Source: Planctomycetota bacterium (GTDB lineage: Bacteria > Planctomycetota > Phycisphaerae > Sedimentisphaerales > Anaerobacaceae). Taken from it: a stretch of 32,216 nucleotides of DNA. Position numbers and translations under genes: made by a program. Shown here piece after piece: positions 30,982-32,216 of the stretch; position 1 is the stretch's first letter, and each line of letters begins with the position of its first letter. The DNA lies in contig JADFJC010000029.1 in NCBI GenBank assembly GCA_022566315.1, forward strand, positions 1 through 32,216. Reading direction: 5' to 3'. Under the pieces are notes generated by a model that was not told where the DNA came from, ran no database searches, and worked only from the letters and a program-made list of their open reading frames with translations.

Positions 30982-32216
30982 TTAGCTACAGAAGACAGCC
31001 ATCAGTATGCCTGTAACAGCGACGCCTATAGCCGGCAGCAGCAATTTAAAGACGATTTTGAGCAGCGAGGTTTGAAAGTAACTCGCCGAGAGGGTCAGGC
31101 AGAGGTGAACGGGTGTGAGCCAAAGGCCGAAAAGCAGGCCGGAAAAAGCCAATACTTCAAGCCCCATCTTGGCCTCGGAGCCGGTGCCGATAAAGGCGAT
31201 AAGAAACGGATAGGTAATCGCTACGGTCGGCATAGTTACTCCTGTCGCGAAGACGACCAGCATCGGCAGGCCGAACAGCAGCAAGCCCGGCGGTACATGG
31301 GCGCTTGTGAGAAATTCTACGACGCTGCCGATGGCGCCGCTGGTCTCGAGGTTGAGCTTAAAAAACAGCGCGCCGAAAATAAGCAGTACCATGTCCGGTT
31401 CGCGGGCAGCCTTGAAAATGGACCCCCATCGCTCAAAGGGAACTTTGTGTATCCTCAGCAATCCGATGATGGCCAAAAAGATACCGACCGCGGGCGGCAA
31501 GTCAAAGGCAATAAATAAAACCGCGGTAAACGCGATAGGCCAAAAGGCGTGCAGGAAATCACGCAGGTGATGACTTATGTGGCGCTTGACCTGCTGGTGT
31601 TCGGGACGTTTCGGCGGTATGCCAAACATCAGCAGGACAATGATAGCGCCTAAGATACCCGCACCGGTCAACATAATGTGGTAGCAAAAGAGCCTCAAGG
31701 CTGAGATACCAAGCAGGCTCTGGATGAGAGGCACGACTGGAAAAAGAGGCCAGATCGGTTCCCATTGATGCCGGAACAAGAAGTTAATGGCGGCCAGCCG
31801 GCTGCGCTCGACGCCGATTTTATCGCCGGCCTCGCGGACCATCGGTGCCGAGAGCATGATGCCGCCGGGCGTGGGCAGCATTCCCATCATCAGCGGTATA
31901 AGTGCTAACGCAAACCTGCGGCTTTTGAACAGACCCTGCATCGCCGGTACTAATCGTTGAGAAAGGCCGATATCTTCCATCGCCGCACCGATGACATTGA
32001 CTAACAGCAGCAGGGCCGTCAGCGACACGAAAAGATAGCCCGTGGTCCGCGTCAACGGCAGGCTTTGCCATTCTACGACCAATGTCCGCCCGACGTCCGT
32101 CGGCCAAACACCCAACAGCAGCGCCGACAGACAGGCCGAAATCACCATAGCCAAACCTATCCTGACCTTCAGACGCAGCAGCGTTACCAGCACAGCTAAC
32201 GATATTATTATGGATA
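30982..32216 (-). CDS. DUF401-type membrane protein, 5' end beyond window
   Basis: At least 411 residues of a polytopic membrane protein, with about ten hydrophobic segments. The frame is open to the right edge, so the true start lies outside; an internal GTG at 32193 is the first start codon inside. Landmarks: LLRLKVRIGLAMVISACLSA at the N-terminus, MMGMLPTPGGIMLSAPMV in the first third, NFLFRHQWEPIWPLFP, and a mirrored second half with LLIFGALFFKLNLETSGAI, then GVTMPTVAITYPFL and LSASYFQTS. The two-half layout with GxLPTPGG-like re-entrant motifs resembles DUF401 and related ion/organic-anion permeases. The substrate is unknown. It converges with the pseudopilin gene across the 108-nt hairpin. 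Confidence 0.82.
   Translation of the reverse strand, partial: SIIISLAVLVTLLRLKVRIGLAMVISACLSALLLGVWPTDVGRTLVVEWQSLPLTRTTGYLFVSLTALLLLVNVIGAAMEDIGLSQRLVPAMQGLFKSRRFALALIPLMMGMLPTPGGIMLSAPMVREAGDKIGVERSRLAAINFLFRHQWEPIWPLFPVVPLIQSLLGISALRLFCYHIMLTGAGILGAIIVLLMFGIPPKRPEHQQVKRHISHHLRDFLHAFWPIAFTAVLFIAFDLPPAVGIFLAIIGLLRIHKVPFERWGSIFKAAREPDMVLLIFGALFFKLNLETSGAIGSVVEFLTSAHVPPGLLLFGLPMLVVFATGVTMPTVAITYPFLIAFIGTGSEAKMGLEVLAFSGLLFGLWLTPVHLCLTLSASYFQTSLLKIVFKLLLPAIGVAVTGILMAVFCS

Overview
The window reads like a chromosomal segment from a planctomycete of the Phycisphaerae / Sedimentisphaerales type, probably an uncultured lineage. This placement is inferred from gene content and style, not from a marker gene. 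The signs are orphan pseudopilins starting [13 protein letters not shown], lone secreted carbohydrate-active enzymes (GH130, GH127, a DUF4038-like barrel), a V-type rather than F-type ATPase, and spacers full of short dispersed palindromic repeats.

Layout. 1-141 (minus): promoter plus the 5' part of a cobalamin riboswitch whose gene lies off the left edge. 322-3622: little-known genes, namely a SurA-like chaperone without a PPIase domain, an orphan coding fragment, a TPR membrane protein, a coiled-coil tail-anchored protein, and a 29-codon stub cut off by a MITE-like repeat. 3834-8861: sugar and small-molecule genes (GH130, an AT-rich sulfotransferase that looks acquired, a fumarylacetoacetase-family hydrolase, a secreted glycosidase-like protein). 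8920-12185: xseA-xseB, tRNA-Leu(TAG), a lipoprotein MTA/SAH nucleosidase and a PEBP-family protein. 12232-16444: a short FHA protein, two tandem pseudopilin paralogues, a zinc-ribbon membrane protein, a metallo-beta-lactamase-fold hydrolase and repeat-rich spacer. 16445-20012: a GH127 enzyme and malate dehydrogenase. 20111-29634: a complete V-type ATPase operon in the order H-I-K-E-C-[TlpA]-F-A-B-D. 29952-32216: a third pseudopilin, a 108-nt imperfect hairpin and a DUF401-type transporter running off the right edge.

How it works together. The ATPase operon is the one clear multi-gene machine. Its c-ring subunit carries the full set of residues that bind Na+ in Enterococcus hirae NtpK, so it is predicted to be sodium-coupled. 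A TlpA-like thioredoxin lipoprotein sits inside the operon, bordered by repeats. The glycosidases suggest use of plant or algal polysaccharides (arabinose- and mannose-containing).

No complete new defence or mobile system is evident. The least explained signals are non-coding: several families of palindromic or tandem spacer repeats, a 22-nt inverted repeat pair bracketing the F-A-B-D genes, and the 108-nt hairpin at 30792-30899.
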